From Aerococcus viridans (GTDB taxonomy: Bacteria > Bacillota > Bacilli > Lactobacillales > Aerococcaceae), in assembly GCF_002871935.1 (NCBI RefSeq), contig NZ_PNHQ01000009.1, positions 1-64,000 of the forward strand: a stretch of 64,000 nt of DNA, read 5' to 3'. The notes beneath the pieces are model-generated. The model had not been told where the DNA came from and searched no databases. It was given only the letters and a program-made list of their open reading frames with translations. How positions within the stretch are numbered: the first letter of the stretch is position 1; each line of letters opens with the position of its first letter. The position numbers were made by a program, and so were the translations under genes. Positions 46,023 to 56,302 of this stretch are shown piece by piece.

Positions 46023-46539
46023 ATCTTAACTCCTTGTCATCATTTTTCAATATTAGGAAAATCTTCTCTCAAGGATAGACTACCATAGAATGCAGGCGAT
46101 TGTTTCTAAAATTCATATATTTCCTATTTTTAAGTTATGTAAATAGTGATTCCATGATAAATGTTTCACAATATAAAGAATTTTGTACTCGATTGTACTC
46201 TTTGATTTTGAAATGAATTTATTATTTATATTTTACCGCTATAAAATAACCTTTTATTATCATATACAGTTTTTGTTTCAATGTTAGAAAATCGTAAAAA
46301 ACACAATAAGTATACGGAAATAATATATTCTATCAGGTATAAGATAAAAAAGGTCATTTAATGATAAAAGTTTCACAATATTCTTAAAAGTGTCTTTTTG
46401 TTACTTTCCACTTACAACTTTCTCGTGAAAGTTGTAAAACAATCTTCTATTTTTCTGGTTCTTTAACAAAAGTCGTGCAAAGTGCTGATAAAATAGATAC
46501 TATTGAAGGTGAAAAGCAAATATTTGGAGGCGACAATGA
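46023..46539. promoter_or_regulatory. Long AT-rich divergent control region with two Rex-like repeats
   Basis: This 517-bp gap between the divergent channel and DUF985 genes has no reading frame of note. ATGATAAATGTTTCACAA (46154-46171) and ATGATAAAAGTTTCACAA (46361-46378) are near-identical direct repeats 207 bp apart. On the minus strand each reads TTGTGAA followed by a degenerate second half, resembling a Rex site (TTGTGAAwwwwTTCACAA). They lie 133 and 340 bp before the channel gene start. Confidence 0.45.
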
Positions 46540-47031
46540 ATGAAAGATAAATCAATTTGGATCGATCACTATAATATGGCAGGTCATGAAGAAGGAGGCT
46601 TTTTCTATCAGGTTCTAAAATCTGATCAGACTATTCAATTAGAAGGACAGCAACCACGTGCTTTATACACCAGCATTTATTTCCTGTTAACGAGCAATAA
46701 TCCTTCACGTTTCCACCGGTTAACTGCCGATGAGGTTTGGTACTACCACTATGGTAGCCCATTAACTGTTCATATGATTACACCTGAAGGCGACTACCAA
46801 CAAGTTACTCTTGGAACAGATGTAGAAAAAGGGCAAGTTTTACAAGCCGTGGTTCCTAAGAATACGATTTTTGGCTCAAGCGTTGAAGAAGATAACAGCT
46901 ATGCCTTAGTTTCATGTATGGTTAGTCCAGGCTTTGAATATGATGACTTTGAATTATTTAAACGATCTGATTTACTTGAAGCATATCCAGATTACTCAGA
47001 TATTATTCATCGCCTAACCCTAGAAGACTAA
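46540..47031 (+). CDS. DUF985 cupin-fold protein
   Basis: A 163-residue protein of the DUF985/cupin_5 family. HEEGGFFYQVLKS, RALYTSIYFLLTSNNPSRFHRLTADEVWYYHYGSPLTVHMI and the C-terminal VSPGFEYDDFELF are the conserved blocks. Members bind small ligands, possibly sugars, but their role is not established. GGAGG lies eight or so bases before the ATG. It is monocistronic, followed by a terminator at 47201. Confidence 0.88.
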   Translation: MKDKSIWIDHYNMAGHEEGGFFYQVLKSDQTIQLEGQQPRALYTSIYFLLTSNNPSRFHRLTADEVWYYHYGSPLTVHMITPEGDYQQVTLGTDVEKGQVLQAVVPKNTIFGSSVEEDNSYALVSCMVSPGFEYDDFELFKRSDLLEAYPDYSDIIHRLTLED

Positions 47032-47200
47032 TTACTAGTAGTCCTTAAATGATTCTTAAAAAATTGGGCACATATTTAACATAATTTTCTTTGAAAACTT
47101 CATTATATCTTCAAAAGTATGGCCTATTATATAAGCATACCCAATAAAGAAACCAAACTTTTCTTCATAAATCTTTCTCCTCCCAAATTGAAAGATACTA

Positions 47201-47232
47201 AAAAACCAGCTGGCTCCCAACAGCTGGTTTTT
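47201..47232 (+). terminator. Intrinsic terminator between DUF985 gene and pgeF
   Basis: A stem AAAACCAGCTG / CAGCTGGTTTT followed by a seven-base T-tract, with an A-tract on the other side so that it may serve the convergent pgeF as well. Confidence 0.88.
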
Positions 47233-47240
47233 TTATGTCT

Positions 47241-48008
47241 TTATACATTTTTTCTAGTAATAAAAGAAAAATGTCTGCCGGGCGTTTTATTTAATCGGTA
47301 GGAGAATCCCTCTGTCATAGTGAACGTATCTTGGTTAGACTTGGTAATATGCTCTTCCAGGAAACCAACACGTTTTAGTTGCTCAACAATAGTCGCTTGA
47401 TTGTCGATTAAATATTTTTGACGCTTATTATCCCAACGAATAAAGTCATCTGCATAACCTAATGCTTTGAATTGATCTACCACATCTTGGTCTACTTCAG
47501 ATGATTCTTGGGCGATAGATGGACCAAGAACAGCTTTGATATTGCCCATATAGATATTTGGTTGTTGGCTTTTGATTTGAGCGAAAGTCGTAGCTATTAC
47601 GTCTTGAACAGTCCCTCTCCAGCCTGAATGAATAGCGCCGATTAATCCAGTACTTTCATCATAAAATAAAATGGGCACACAGTCTGCAGTAAATACACCA
47701 ATTACAATATTAGGTTCGTAAGTAAATAGTGCATCTACATCGTCTATTGCATCTTCAGTTGTTTTAGTGCCGCGTCCTTGGTCGTTAGCTTTCACTTGGT
47801 AAGCCTTGTTGGAATGGGTCTGGTTAGCGAAAACAAATTGAGTGGTATCTACATGTAACGCTTCTGCTAGTGCTTGACGGTTAGCGATAACCATCATCTT
47901 ATCCTCTCCTGTGTGTAAGGCTAAATTACCATCTAGCGCTTGGTTGAGGTCTTTTAAGCTGGTACCAGCAGTAATATTATCCGGTGTTTCATAAAATTGG
48001 ACTGTCAT
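47241..48008 (-). CDS. pgeF: PgeF/YlmD/LACC1-family protein (purine nucleoside phosphorylase-like)
   Basis: A 255-residue protein of the multicopper polyphenol oxidase/LACC1 family. VFANQTHSNKAYQV, GVFTADCVPILFYD and AIHSGWRGTVQDVI hold the conserved His, Cys, His zinc site. Related proteins act as purine nucleoside phosphorylases, or in E. coli as peptidoglycan editing factor. The ATG at 48008 is preferred (AAAGGA eight bases upstream); the one at 48017 overlaps that site. It stands alone, divergent from the M16C protease. Confidence 0.88.
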   Translation of the reverse strand: MTVQFYETPDNITAGTSLKDLNQALDGNLALHTGEDKMMVIANRQALAEALHVDTTQFVFANQTHSNKAYQVKANDQGRGTKTTEDAIDDVDALFTYEPNIVIGVFTADCVPILFYDESTGLIGAIHSGWRGTVQDVIATTFAQIKSQQPNIYMGNIKAVLGPSIAQESSEVDQDVVDQFKALGYADDFIRWDNKRQKYLIDNQATIVEQLKRVGFLEEHITKSNQDTFTMTEGFSYRLNKTPGRHFSFITRKNV

Positions 48009-48131
48009 GAAAATCATCCTTTCATGGTGTGTTTTTTCTATTATAGCAAATAAGCGGTCTGGCTAATAAAATCTCGCAAAAACTGTTAAAATAAATGGAA
48101 ATAAGAAAATGACCGATAAGGAGATTATGAT

Positions 48132-51059
48132 ATGACAATCAACTTGAAAAAAGGGGACCAAATGCACGGATTTACGCTTGTGGATAGCCAATTTATTCAA
48201 GATGCTAATGCCCAAGTTCACACTTTCACCCATGAACAATCAGGGGGGCAAGTGATTTGGGTAGAAAATGATGATCAAAATCGTACTTTTGGGATAGGTT
48301 TTAAAACGCCACCGAAAGACTCAACCGGCGTAGCCCACATCGTGGAGCACTCAGTACTTTCTGGATCACGTAAATATCCAGCTAAGGATCCGTTTATGAC
48401 TATGTTGAAAACGTCTATGAATACATTCTTGAATGCTATGACTTTTTCAGATATGACCATTTATCCAGTTTCATCTATGAATGAGGAAGATTTCCATAAT
48501 TTAACGGATGTTTATTTAGACGCCGTTTTCTTTCCCAAAATGATGACTGAGGAACACATTTTCCGTCAAGAAGGTTGGCATAAAGAATTATTCGATGTAG
48601 ATGAACCAATCATTTATAATGGGGTAGTTTATAACGAAATGCGTGGGGCTTATTCTGATGCAGAACGCATTATTATGCAGGATGTAACAGCCAATATGCA
48701 CCCTAATTCTACTTATGCCCATGAATCAGGTGGCTATCCTTATGATATTCCTAACTTGACCTTTGAAAACTTTAAACAATTCCATGCTGATCATTACCGT
48801 CCAGACAATGCTTTAGCCTATGTTTACGGGGATATTGATATTGACCGCACTTTGCGTCAGATTAACGGCGATTTCTTTAGTGAATTCTCAACAATTAATC
48901 ATGAGAAAATTCAATTTGACTTGCCTAAAACAGCTGAAGGTCACCGCGAATATCAAGCATTTTATGATGCAGACGAACGCAAAACGAGTGAACAAGATTC
49001 TTACTTGACCTACATGACCCATGTGGGTACATCAACAGATTTAACCGATAACTATGTGGCCAATATTTTAAGCGATGCCTTAATTGAAGCGGAAGCAGCC
49101 CCAATCCGTTTAGCCCTAATTGAAGCTGGTTTAGCAGAGGAAGTTGAAGCGATGGGTTCTGATGGCTACTATCTAGATTTTGGTTTAGTTTTAAAACAAT
49201 TTAACCCAGAGAATAAGGACAAGGCTTTAGCAGTGATTAAAGCAACTTTAAATGACCTAGTAGCTAATGGCATCAACCGCGACCTTCTTGAAGGGGTTAT
49301 CAATACTCGTGAATTTGCAGCCCGTCAAGCTGGTGGTGCGATGAAGGGGATTACTTATGAAATTCAAATGACTATGGCTTGGCGCTATGACATGTCCCCA
49401 ACTGAAGTCTTGCATTTTTCAAAATACTTCGATGATTTAAGAGCGAAGTTGGACACAGACTTCTATGAAAGATGGATTCAAGACAACTTGTTGGATGCAG
49501 CTACTAGTCTAGTGGGTATTTACCAACCAAAAGTGGGCTTATTTAAGGCGCAAGATGAGCAATTAACTGCCCAGTTAGCTGCAGAAAAAGCGGCTATGAC
49601 TGACCAAGACATCCAAGCATTAATTGAGGAAAACCAGGCATTACGGAACTACCAAGATACACCGGACACAGAAGAAGCCCGTCAAACCTTACCAAAATTA
49701 GCGATTTCTGATGTACCACGAACAACACAAGCGATTGCCGAAGAGGTATTAACTGGCCAACAAGGGGTGCCAGTCCTTTTCCATGAACAAGATGCTTCAG
49801 GGATTCGTTATGTACAGATGGCTTATCGGTTAGACCATATTACAGCAGAAGATTTACCATATGTGAACTATCTAGCGATTTTATTAGGGTTATTGGACAC
49901 AGAGAATTATGATTATCGTCAAATGGATATTGAAATGATGAAGGCGACTGCTGGCATTTCTATGCGACCTAAAGTCTTTATTCGTGAAGGGTCCAAAGAT
50001 GATTATGTACCAGTGTTAGTGGCATCATTTGCAGCGATTGGTGACCACTCCGCTCGCGGTTTTGAATTGTTACAAGATACGATGACATTTACAGACTTTT
50101 CTGATAAGGCACGGATTTTAAATGTCTTACAACGTACGAAATTTAATATGAGTCAGTCGTATGAAGGGGCCGGTCACCGGGTGGCGATTTCTAGATTACG
50201 GTCTTTCTACTCACAAGCAGCTAAGTATGAAGATGTGATTGCTGGTTTAACATTCTATGACCATATGACGGATTTAATTGAAAACTTCTCAACTAAGGCA
50301 GATGCTTTTATCGAGAAATTGAGAGAAGTGAATGGCAAAATATGGGATCCACGTATGTTGACAGTTAGTTTAACAGCTGACGGTGTAGATCAATCAGCCT
50401 TGCTTGATCAGGTCAACCACTTTATTGACCAAGCAAAACCAGCGGATAGTGTTGAACCTGTAAATGTCCAGTTTGATTTAGTCGGCAACCATTATCATGA
50501 GGCGATTCAAACCAACGGTAATGTACAATACGTATCGGTGGGGGGACCTGTTTCAGTTGAAGACTATAATGGCCGGTATGTCGTTTTTGCCAATATTTTA
50601 TCGAAAGATTACTTACACGAAAATATTCGTGCTAAAGGTGGCGCTTATGGTGCTGGTTTAAGCCTGACTGCAGCGGGGGACGTGACCACTTATTCTTACC
50701 GTGACCCGAATGTGGATAAGACAGTAGCGGTATATCAAAACTTACCAGCCTTCTTAGAAAATCCAGGTTTAAGTCAAGATGATCTAGAACAATTGATTAT
50801 TGGGTCGATGACTAGCTTCCACTATCCATTAATACCGGCGAGCGTGAACAATCTGATGGTGACACGCCACTTCAGAGGGATGACAAAAGATATGGTAGAT
50901 GCACGCTTAAGCCAAGCCTTGGATACCAAAGTAGCTGATCTAATTGCCTTCAAAGCACAAATACAAACTGCGCTAGATGCAGATAATTTAGTCGTCTTTG
51001 GAAATAAGCAAAAAATTGAGGAATCTAAGCAAGTATTTAATCATAAGCGTACGATTTAA
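48132..51059 (+). CDS. M16C-family zinc metalloprotease (presequence-protease-like)
   Basis: A 975-residue protein made of four M16 repeats in one chain, like PreP/insulinase family C members. The inverted zinc motif HxxEH is in AHIVEHSVLSGSRKYPAKDPF (about residue 69), with a further conserved Glu in FNGVVYNEMRGAYSD-like sequence around residue 172. No signal peptide is seen, so it is cytoplasmic and probably degrades small peptides. AAGGAG lies eight bases upstream of the ATG. It is flanked by its own terminator. Confidence 0.92.
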   Translation: MTINLKKGDQMHGFTLVDSQFIQDANAQVHTFTHEQSGGQVIWVENDDQNRTFGIGFKTPPKDSTGVAHIVEHSVLSGSRKYPAKDPFMTMLKTSMNTFLNAMTFSDMTIYPVSSMNEEDFHNLTDVYLDAVFFPKMMTEEHIFRQEGWHKELFDVDEPIIYNGVVYNEMRGAYSDAERIIMQDVTANMHPNSTYAHESGGYPYDIPNLTFENFKQFHADHYRPDNALAYVYGDIDIDRTLRQINGDFFSEFSTINHEKIQFDLPKTAEGHREYQAFYDADERKTSEQDSYLTYMTHVGTSTDLTDNYVANILSDALIEAEAAPIRLALIEAGLAEEVEAMGSDGYYLDFGLVLKQFNPENKDKALAVIKATLNDLVANGINRDLLEGVINTREFAARQAGGAMKGITYEIQMTMAWRYDMSPTEVLHFSKYFDDLRAKLDTDFYERWIQDNLLDAATSLVGIYQPKVGLFKAQDEQLTAQLAAEKAAMTDQDIQALIEENQALRNYQDTPDTEEARQTLPKLAISDVPRTTQAIAEEVLTGQQGVPVLFHEQDASGIRYVQMAYRLDHITAEDLPYVNYLAILLGLLDTENYDYRQMDIEMMKATAGISMRPKVFIREGSKDDYVPVLVASFAAIGDHSARGFELLQDTMTFTDFSDKARILNVLQRTKFNMSQSYEGAGHRVAISRLRSFYSQAAKYEDVIAGLTFYDHMTDLIENFSTKADAFIEKLREVNGKIWDPRMLTVSLTADGVDQSALLDQVNHFIDQAKPADSVEPVNVQFDLVGNHYHEAIQTNGNVQYVSVGGPVSVEDYNGRYVVFANILSKDYLHENIRAKGGAYGAGLSLTAAGDVTTYSYRDPNVDKTVAVYQNLPAFLENPGLSQDDLEQLIIGSMTSFHYPLIPASVNNLMVTRHFRGMTKDMVDARLSQALDTKVADLIAFKAQIQTALDADNLVVFGNKQKIEESKQVFNHKRTI

Positions 51060-51067
51060 GAAAACGT

Positions 51068-51097
51068 AAAAGGCCGGGATACACTTCCCGGCCTTTT
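51068..51097 (+). terminator. Intrinsic terminator after the M16C protease
   Basis: A perfect GC-rich stem AAAAGGCCGGGA / TCCCGGCCTTTT with a 6-base loop, 8 bp after the stop. It faces the convergent small membrane protein gene. Confidence 0.92.
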
Positions 51098-51144
51098 CGT
51101 ATCCAAATAGGATGGTCTATTTGGAATAGTATGATTCATTTTGC

Positions 51145-51336
51145 TTATCGTAGGCCTAAAGCCTCTCCAAATGTGAGGGCAATGAAAGCCAATAGTAATA
51201 GGACGCCACCGACTACCTTTAATCGGGCTTGTTGTGCAGCAGTCATCCCTTCAGGAGTTTGCCCCTTCCAGACAATATATACGTTTACTAAAATACATAA
51301 AATGGCGAAGATTGTTCCGACCAAATAACGGCTCAT
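51145..51336 (-). CDS. Small two-helix membrane protein of unknown function
   Basis: A 63-residue protein with two hydrophobic segments (about residues 3-23 and 41-59) joined by a short polar loop, WKGQTPEGMTAAQQARLK. I do not recognise a family. AAAGGAG lies close before the ATG, and it begins 14 bp after the end of the secreted protein gene upstream, so the two are probably one operon. Its codon use and placement support a real gene. Confidence 0.65.
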   Translation of the reverse strand: MSRYLVGTIFAILCILVNVYIVWKGQTPEGMTAAQQARLKVVGGVLLLLAFIALTFGEALGLR

Positions 51337-51350
51337 ATAGGCTCCTTTAA

Positions 51351-52022
51351 TTATAATTGCGATAATTTCACTTCGATTGTTGTTGTTACTGCTTGATTGT
51401 CGATACGACTAGTACCAGAAATCGTCCATTCAACTGCTCTAATTTCATTGGTGTAACGATCAGTCACAAGTTGGATTTGGTGGTTGGCATCATTATTGTA
51501 AGACTTACTTACAAAAGAGTTTAATAAGTTGGTTAATTGCACATTTTCACCAGAAAAACTAACGGTTTGATTATTTAAAGACCCAGTCCATTGTCCAATT
51601 GTATCTAGCGTCGTTAATAAACTGTGCATTTGATTTAGAGATAAGACATTTAAACGGTTCAGATGTGAATCATTCGTTAAACTTTGTTGCCATTCGCCGC
51701 CATTTTCCTTGTAAGCGGATTGGGCATTACTTGTTTCAACTTGTAAGATCGTATCATTATTACTAGAAGCAGTATTCTTTTTAATGAAAGTTCCAGAAAA
51801 GTTATCCGTATTTTCATAAGATAAGGTCGACATGACCGTTTCAGTATTTGCGGGTTCAGATGTGACCTGTTCGATTGTTGTGGATTGTTTGTAAGCAGTT
51901 GTTTCAGACAAAGTTTCGTTAACAGCATTGCCTAGTTCAGTAGAGGATTCACGCGCTTCAACGTGGTTACCAACTAGTAACATGATGCATGCTAATAAAA
52001 CCCATTTCAATAGTTTTCGCAT
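51351..52022 (-). CDS. Secreted protein of unknown function
   Basis: A 223-residue protein. MRKLLKWVLLACIMLLVGNHVEA is a clear signal peptide with AxA-like cleavage near residue 23 and no lipobox. The mature part is rich in Thr, Ser, Asn and Gln, with alternating strands suggesting a beta-sandwich, vaguely like DUF6612/LppX-type folds, but I cannot assign a family. Start at 52022 is chosen because AAAGGA lies eight bases upstream; the ATG three codons earlier nearly overlaps it. It is followed at once by the small membrane protein gene. Confidence 0.65.
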   Translation of the reverse strand: MRKLLKWVLLACIMLLVGNHVEARESSTELGNAVNETLSETTAYKQSTTIEQVTSEPANTETVMSTLSYENTDNFSGTFIKKNTASSNNDTILQVETSNAQSAYKENGGEWQQSLTNDSHLNRLNVLSLNQMHSLLTTLDTIGQWTGSLNNQTVSFSGENVQLTNLLNSFVSKSYNNDANHQIQLVTDRYTNEIRAVEWTISGTSRIDNQAVTTTIEVKLSQL

Positions 52023-52442
52023 TTTAGGCATCCTTTATATCTATATTTTAAGTATTTCGAAGATCGGGAATGTTTATAGCGATATACGCCAATGGTGATT
52101 TCACCTAATATTTTTATTCTATCGGACTTCTGTGAAGATTTAAAGACCAAACACCTAAAATATTACATTAATTTATATTGATTTCATACCTTTGGAAGGG
52201 GTCACAGATTTTTGAAAAATACTTGCAGTATTTTGCTGGCTTATGACGTATAAACTAGTAAAAGATTAAAAATATTAATGTGGTAGCTTGCAAGACCTAA
52301 AATTATCTCATTGAAGAAACTTTCGGTATAATAACTGTAATGTGATATTGAATCTAATCAATCCACAAAGCAAGAAAGTGAAATAGAGTCGTGAAAAAAT
52401 AGAGATAGACATTAAGATTAGGCGAAAGCGGGGGCTAACGAT
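52023..52442. other. Intergenic region between the secreted protein and alpha-amylase genes
   Basis: No gene or RNA is recognised in these 420 bp. A TATAAT at 52327-52332 may belong to the amylase promoter, but no good -35 or cre site was seen. The two flanking genes are divergent, so both promoters must lie here. Confidence 0.4.
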
Positions 52443-54026
52443 ATGGTGATGAACGGTGTATTAATGCAATATTTTGAGTGGGACTTACCCGATGATGGTA
52501 GTTTATGGAAAAAGTTAGCGGAAGATGCAGCACACTTGGCATCAATCGGGATTTCTCATGTGTGGATGCCACCAGCAACTAAAGGTCAATCGAGTAATGA
52601 CGTTGGTTACGGCGCTTACGACTTATTTGATATTGGGGAATTCGATCAAAAAGGGACGGTTCGTACCAAATACGGGACTCGAGCAGAATACCAAGCGGCA
52701 ATTGATGCCTTACATGAACAGGACATTTGGGTGCTAGCGGATGCTGTTTTAAACCATAAGGGTGGGGCTGATGAAACAGAAGTATTCCAAGCCTACCCAA
52801 TGAACCCAACAAATCGGCAAGAAAAGCTTGGTGAAGCGCGCGATATTGAAGGGTGGACTAAGTTTACTTTTCCAGGTCGAAATGGTGAGTATTCAGACTT
52901 TATTTGGGATTTTAACTGCTTCTCTGGGACTGACTTTGACCAACGAACAGGTGAAAGTGGTATCTTTATGATTAAAGGGGAGAATAAAGGGTGGGCAGAT
53001 AATGAAGAAGTGGACGGTGAGCACGGTAACTTCGACTACTTAATGTTTGCGGATATTGATTATGATAATCCCTATGTTCAAGAAGAAGTCTTAAAATGGG
53101 CACGTTGGTACTTAGATTCTTTTAATTTAAATGGTTTTAGAATGGATGCCTTAAAACATATCGATTTTGCCTTTATTGACCAGTTAATATCTGCTTTACG
53201 AGAAAGTAATCCAGATATTTATGTTATAGGAGAGTACTGGCAAAGTAATACTGGTGTGCTTTTCGATTATTTAGCGGAAACGGATTATCAAATCGATCTA
53301 TTTGATGTGGCCTTACATCAACGCTTTAAACAAGCAGCTACTTCTTTGGATCAATTTGATATGGGTTCACTTCTTGAGGGTTCACTCTTGAAAGATCGAC
53401 CGGATTTAGCTGTCTCTTTTGTTGATAATCATGACTCTCAGCCAGGCCAAGCCCTTGAGTCTTGGGTAGATGAATGGTTTAAACCGATTGCTTATGGCTT
53501 GATTCTCTTGCATCAATCAGGCTTACCAACCATTTTCTACGGTGATTATTATGGTATCGAAAGTATCCAGTATAAAGGCTTCCAAGAGACCTTAGATAAG
53601 CTTTTAGCCTTGAGACGGGAAAATGCTTACGGTGATCAACATGATTATTTTGACCATAAAAATTGTATCGGTTATACCCGGACTGGCGATGATGAACATC
53701 CAGATGGACTCGCTTTTATCGCAACCAATGGTGACCAAGCGAAGAAGCGTATGTATGTAGGAGAACTCCACGCAGGAGAAGAGTGGATAGACGCAATGGG
53801 TGAAGTAGAAGGATCGGTAACCATTGAAGCGGATGGTACGGGTGTATTTAAAGTACATGCTGGGTCAATGTCTGTGTGGATTAACAAGTTTGATGTAGAC
53901 CATATTGACGGTGAAGCAGATGAAGATTTTGAAGATACTAGCTATCTTGAAGAAACTCCTACTGAAGAAATCGCTGAACCGGATGCAGAAGCAGCTCAGG
54001 TGGCTGCTGCTGACCAAAGTGAGTAA
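52443..54026 (+). CDS. Cytoplasmic alpha-amylase (GH13)
   Basis: A 527-residue glycoside hydrolase family 13 enzyme without a signal peptide, resembling intracellular alpha-amylases that hydrolyse glycogen or imported maltodextrins. GVLMQYFEWDLPDDGSLW is the typical N-terminus; catalytic residues are visible in GFRMDALKHI (nucleophile Asp, about residue 235), VIGEYW (acid Glu, about 263) and FVDNHDSQ (Asp, about 330). About 40 extra acidic, Pro- and Ala-rich residues follow the C-terminal domain. Start ATG 52443 or the second ATG two codons later; a GGGGG ribosome binding site precedes both. Confidence 0.93.
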   Translation: MVMNGVLMQYFEWDLPDDGSLWKKLAEDAAHLASIGISHVWMPPATKGQSSNDVGYGAYDLFDIGEFDQKGTVRTKYGTRAEYQAAIDALHEQDIWVLADAVLNHKGGADETEVFQAYPMNPTNRQEKLGEARDIEGWTKFTFPGRNGEYSDFIWDFNCFSGTDFDQRTGESGIFMIKGENKGWADNEEVDGEHGNFDYLMFADIDYDNPYVQEEVLKWARWYLDSFNLNGFRMDALKHIDFAFIDQLISALRESNPDIYVIGEYWQSNTGVLFDYLAETDYQIDLFDVALHQRFKQAATSLDQFDMGSLLEGSLLKDRPDLAVSFVDNHDSQPGQALESWVDEWFKPIAYGLILLHQSGLPTIFYGDYYGIESIQYKGFQETLDKLLALRRENAYGDQHDYFDHKNCIGYTRTGDDEHPDGLAFIATNGDQAKKRMYVGELHAGEEWIDAMGEVEGSVTIEADGTGVFKVHAGSMSVWINKFDVDHIDGEADEDFEDTSYLEETPTEEIAEPDAEAAQVAAADQSE

Positions 54027-54128
54027 TTTGCACTGCGTCTTTAAGGGCTTACGTTTAGAAATTTGCTAATCAATGGTACAATAAGTCAGTAAAACTCAAG
54101 TATGCGCAGTAAAGGATGGAATTTGTTT

Positions 54129-54668
54129 ATGACAGTAGAAAATACACGAGGATTTGAGAAGATATCGGCCTATGCCAATGATGAGGCAATTACATTACCA
54201 AGACGTTCAACAACCCTATCAGCTGGCTATGATATCGCAGCGGCTGAAGATATCATTGTACCGGCAATGTGGAAGACTGGTGTAAAGCATGTCCTAAAAG
54301 ACTTTGCGCATTTAAATATAGCAGGTGAAGTAGACGAAAGTGCTATGAAACCAGTATTAGTACCGACTGGTTTAAAAGCTTATATGGGCGAGAATGAATA
54401 CTTACAATTAACTTGCCGATCTTCAAATCCGCTTAAACGAGGTCTTTCCTTACCTAATGGTGTAGGTATTGTTGACGCAGATTACTATAATAATGAAAAT
54501 AATGAAGGCCATTTATTTGTGCAATTAGTAAACTTTGGTTTGCGTGATGTTCAAATTAAAAAAGGTGAGCGTATTGCGCAAGGGATTTTCCTTTCTTTCT
54601 TAACGACTGCTGATGACCAGCCAAGTGACCAAGTGCGTGCAGGTGGTTTTGGCTCTTCTGGTCAATAA
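54129..54668 (+). CDS. dut: dUTP diphosphatase
   Basis: A 179-residue trimeric dUTPase that hydrolyses dUTP to dUMP. Motifs are visible: AGYDIAAAEDI (I), TCRSSNPLKRGLSLPNG (II/III with the uracil-binding Ser), GIVDADYYNNENNEG and the C-terminal RAGGFGSSGQ (V). A roughly 30-residue insert after motif I (WKTGVKHVLKDFAHLN) is the form seen in Lactobacillales and their phages. ATG 54129 is preferred; TTG 54123 is closer to AAAGGA and possible. It is 46 bp upstream of radA. Confidence 0.92.
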   Translation: MTVENTRGFEKISAYANDEAITLPRRSTTLSAGYDIAAAEDIIVPAMWKTGVKHVLKDFAHLNIAGEVDESAMKPVLVPTGLKAYMGENEYLQLTCRSSNPLKRGLSLPNGVGIVDADYYNNENNEGHLFVQLVNFGLRDVQIKKGERIAQGIFLSFLTTADDQPSDQVRAGGFGSSGQ

Positions 54669-54714
54669 TAGCAATTGATATTTTTCAAATTAATAGAAAG
54701 GAGTGAAGTCCAAG

Positions 54715-56097
54715 ATGGCTAAGAAACCGACAACGAGATATGTATGTCAGGCTTGTGGTTATGAGAGTGTTCAGTTCTATGGCAAGTGTCCGAATTGTGG
54801 GGCATGGAACCAAATGGAAGAGGAGCGCTTGTATGGTAAGACTATTGCTCATCCTGAAACACGTGCTGGACAAGCCAGCTCAAGCCGGATGAAACCAAAA
54901 AAATTAGCGACGGTTAAAGGTGAAGAAACGCCGCGCATCCAAACCCAATTAGGTGAATTAAACCGCGTCTTAGGTGGCGGTGTGGTGCAAGGTTCCTTGG
55001 TTTTAATTGGTGGTGACCCAGGGATTGGGAAATCCACTTTAATGCTACAGGTATCAGCTGAACTGCATCAGAGCGCTGGGCCAGTTTTATATGTGTCGGG
55101 AGAGGAATCGATGCATCAAATCAAACTACGAGCGGACCGACTAGGATTTGAAGGGGCAGATTTCTATGTTTATGCAGAAACTGATATGGCAGCTATTCAA
55201 GATGCTATTTATGACTTACAACCGCGCTTTGTAGTGATTGACTCTATTCAAACGATGACCCACGAAGATGCGACATCAACGGCAGGATCAGTTGGACAAG
55301 TCCGTCAAACGACAGCAGAATTAATGAAATTAGCGAAGTCACAAAATATTGGTATTTTTATCGTTGGGCATGTGACGAAAGAAGGAAATATTGCTGGACC
55401 ACGTATTCTAGAACACATGGTGGATACTGTACTGTATTTCGAAGGTGAGAAGCATGATACTTTCAGGATTTTACGGGCAGTGAAGAACCGGTTTGGGTCA
55501 ACCAATGAAATAGGTGTCTTTGATATGCAGCAAGATGGTTTACATGAAGTCGCTAATCCTTCCGAACTCTTCTTAGAAGAAAGGTTAGCGGGCGCTAATG
55601 GATCGGCGGTTGTTGCTTCGATGGAGGGCACACGACCGATTTTAACGGAAATTCAAGCGCTACTTACACCGACCTCATTTGGGAATGCCCGTAGAACGGC
55701 TTCTGGATTAGATTATTCACGGGTATCACTCATCATGGCTGTACTTGAAAAGAGAGCTGGTTTAATGCTTCAAAATCAAGACGCCTACCTCAAATCAACT
55801 GGTGGGGTCCGTTTAGACGAACCGGCTATTGACCTGGCCATTGCAGTAGCTGTGGCTTCTTCATACCGAGAAAAAGAAACGAAACCAACTGATTGTTTCG
55901 TTGGAGAAATTGGGTTGACTGGTGAAATTAGACGAGTAACAAGAATTGCGGAACGTGTTCAAGAAGCTGAAAAATTAGGCTTTGAACGCATTTTTATCCC
56001 TAAAAATGCGTTATCTGGTTTAACTGGTAAACAAAAAATACAAGTAGTTGGTGTAACGACTGTAAGAGAAGTATTAAATACGATTTTTACAAAATAA
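54715..56097 (+). CDS. radA: DNA repair protein RadA
   Basis: A 460-residue RecA-like ATPase that processes recombination intermediates. The N-terminal zinc finger is [18 protein letters not shown]; Walker A is [10 protein letters not shown] (about residue 100); the RadA-specific KNRFGS and the C-terminal Lon-like domain with [20 protein letters not shown] are present. ATG 54715 is used with AAAGGAG upstream; a GTG at 54703 lies within that site. Gene order dut-radA-PIN/TRAM-gltX is conserved in Firmicutes. Confidence 0.95.
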   Translation: MAKKPTTRYVCQACGYESVQFYGKCPNCGAWNQMEEERLYGKTIAHPETRAGQASSSRMKPKKLATVKGEETPRIQTQLGELNRVLGGGVVQGSLVLIGGDPGIGKSTLMLQVSAELHQSAGPVLYVSGEESMHQIKLRADRLGFEGADFYVYAETDMAAIQDAIYDLQPRFVVIDSIQTMTHEDATSTAGSVGQVRQTTAELMKLAKSQNIGIFIVGHVTKEGNIAGPRILEHMVDTVLYFEGEKHDTFRILRAVKNRFGSTNEIGVFDMQQDGLHEVANPSELFLEERLAGANGSAVVASMEGTRPILTEIQALLTPTSFGNARRTASGLDYSRVSLIMAVLEKRAGLMLQNQDAYLKSTGGVRLDEPAIDLAIAVAVASSYREKETKPTDCFVGEIGLTGEIRRVTRIAERVQEAEKLGFERIFIPKNALSGLTGKQKIQVVGVTTVREVLNTIFTK

Positions 56098-56102
56098 ATA
56101 CT

Positions 56103-56142
56103 AGAGAGTTTGGATCGAATGGTAACCAAGCTCTCTTTTTAT
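56103..56142 (+). terminator. Intrinsic terminator after radA
   Basis: AGAGAGTTTGG pairs with CCAAGCTCTCT (one mismatch), followed by TTTTT. Confidence 0.8.
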
Positions 56143-56302
56143 CTCAAATAGGCGCTATATGTAAATTTCAGGTTAAGATTATGCATACTAGACTAAATTT
56201 TAAGTAAGTTTATTGTGTAAATGTAAACAAAAAGTTATACTATAAAAGCGGTAGTATAGTAAAGAAACCGCTTTAATTTTTATAGAGAAGGGGGTGAATA
56301 AT

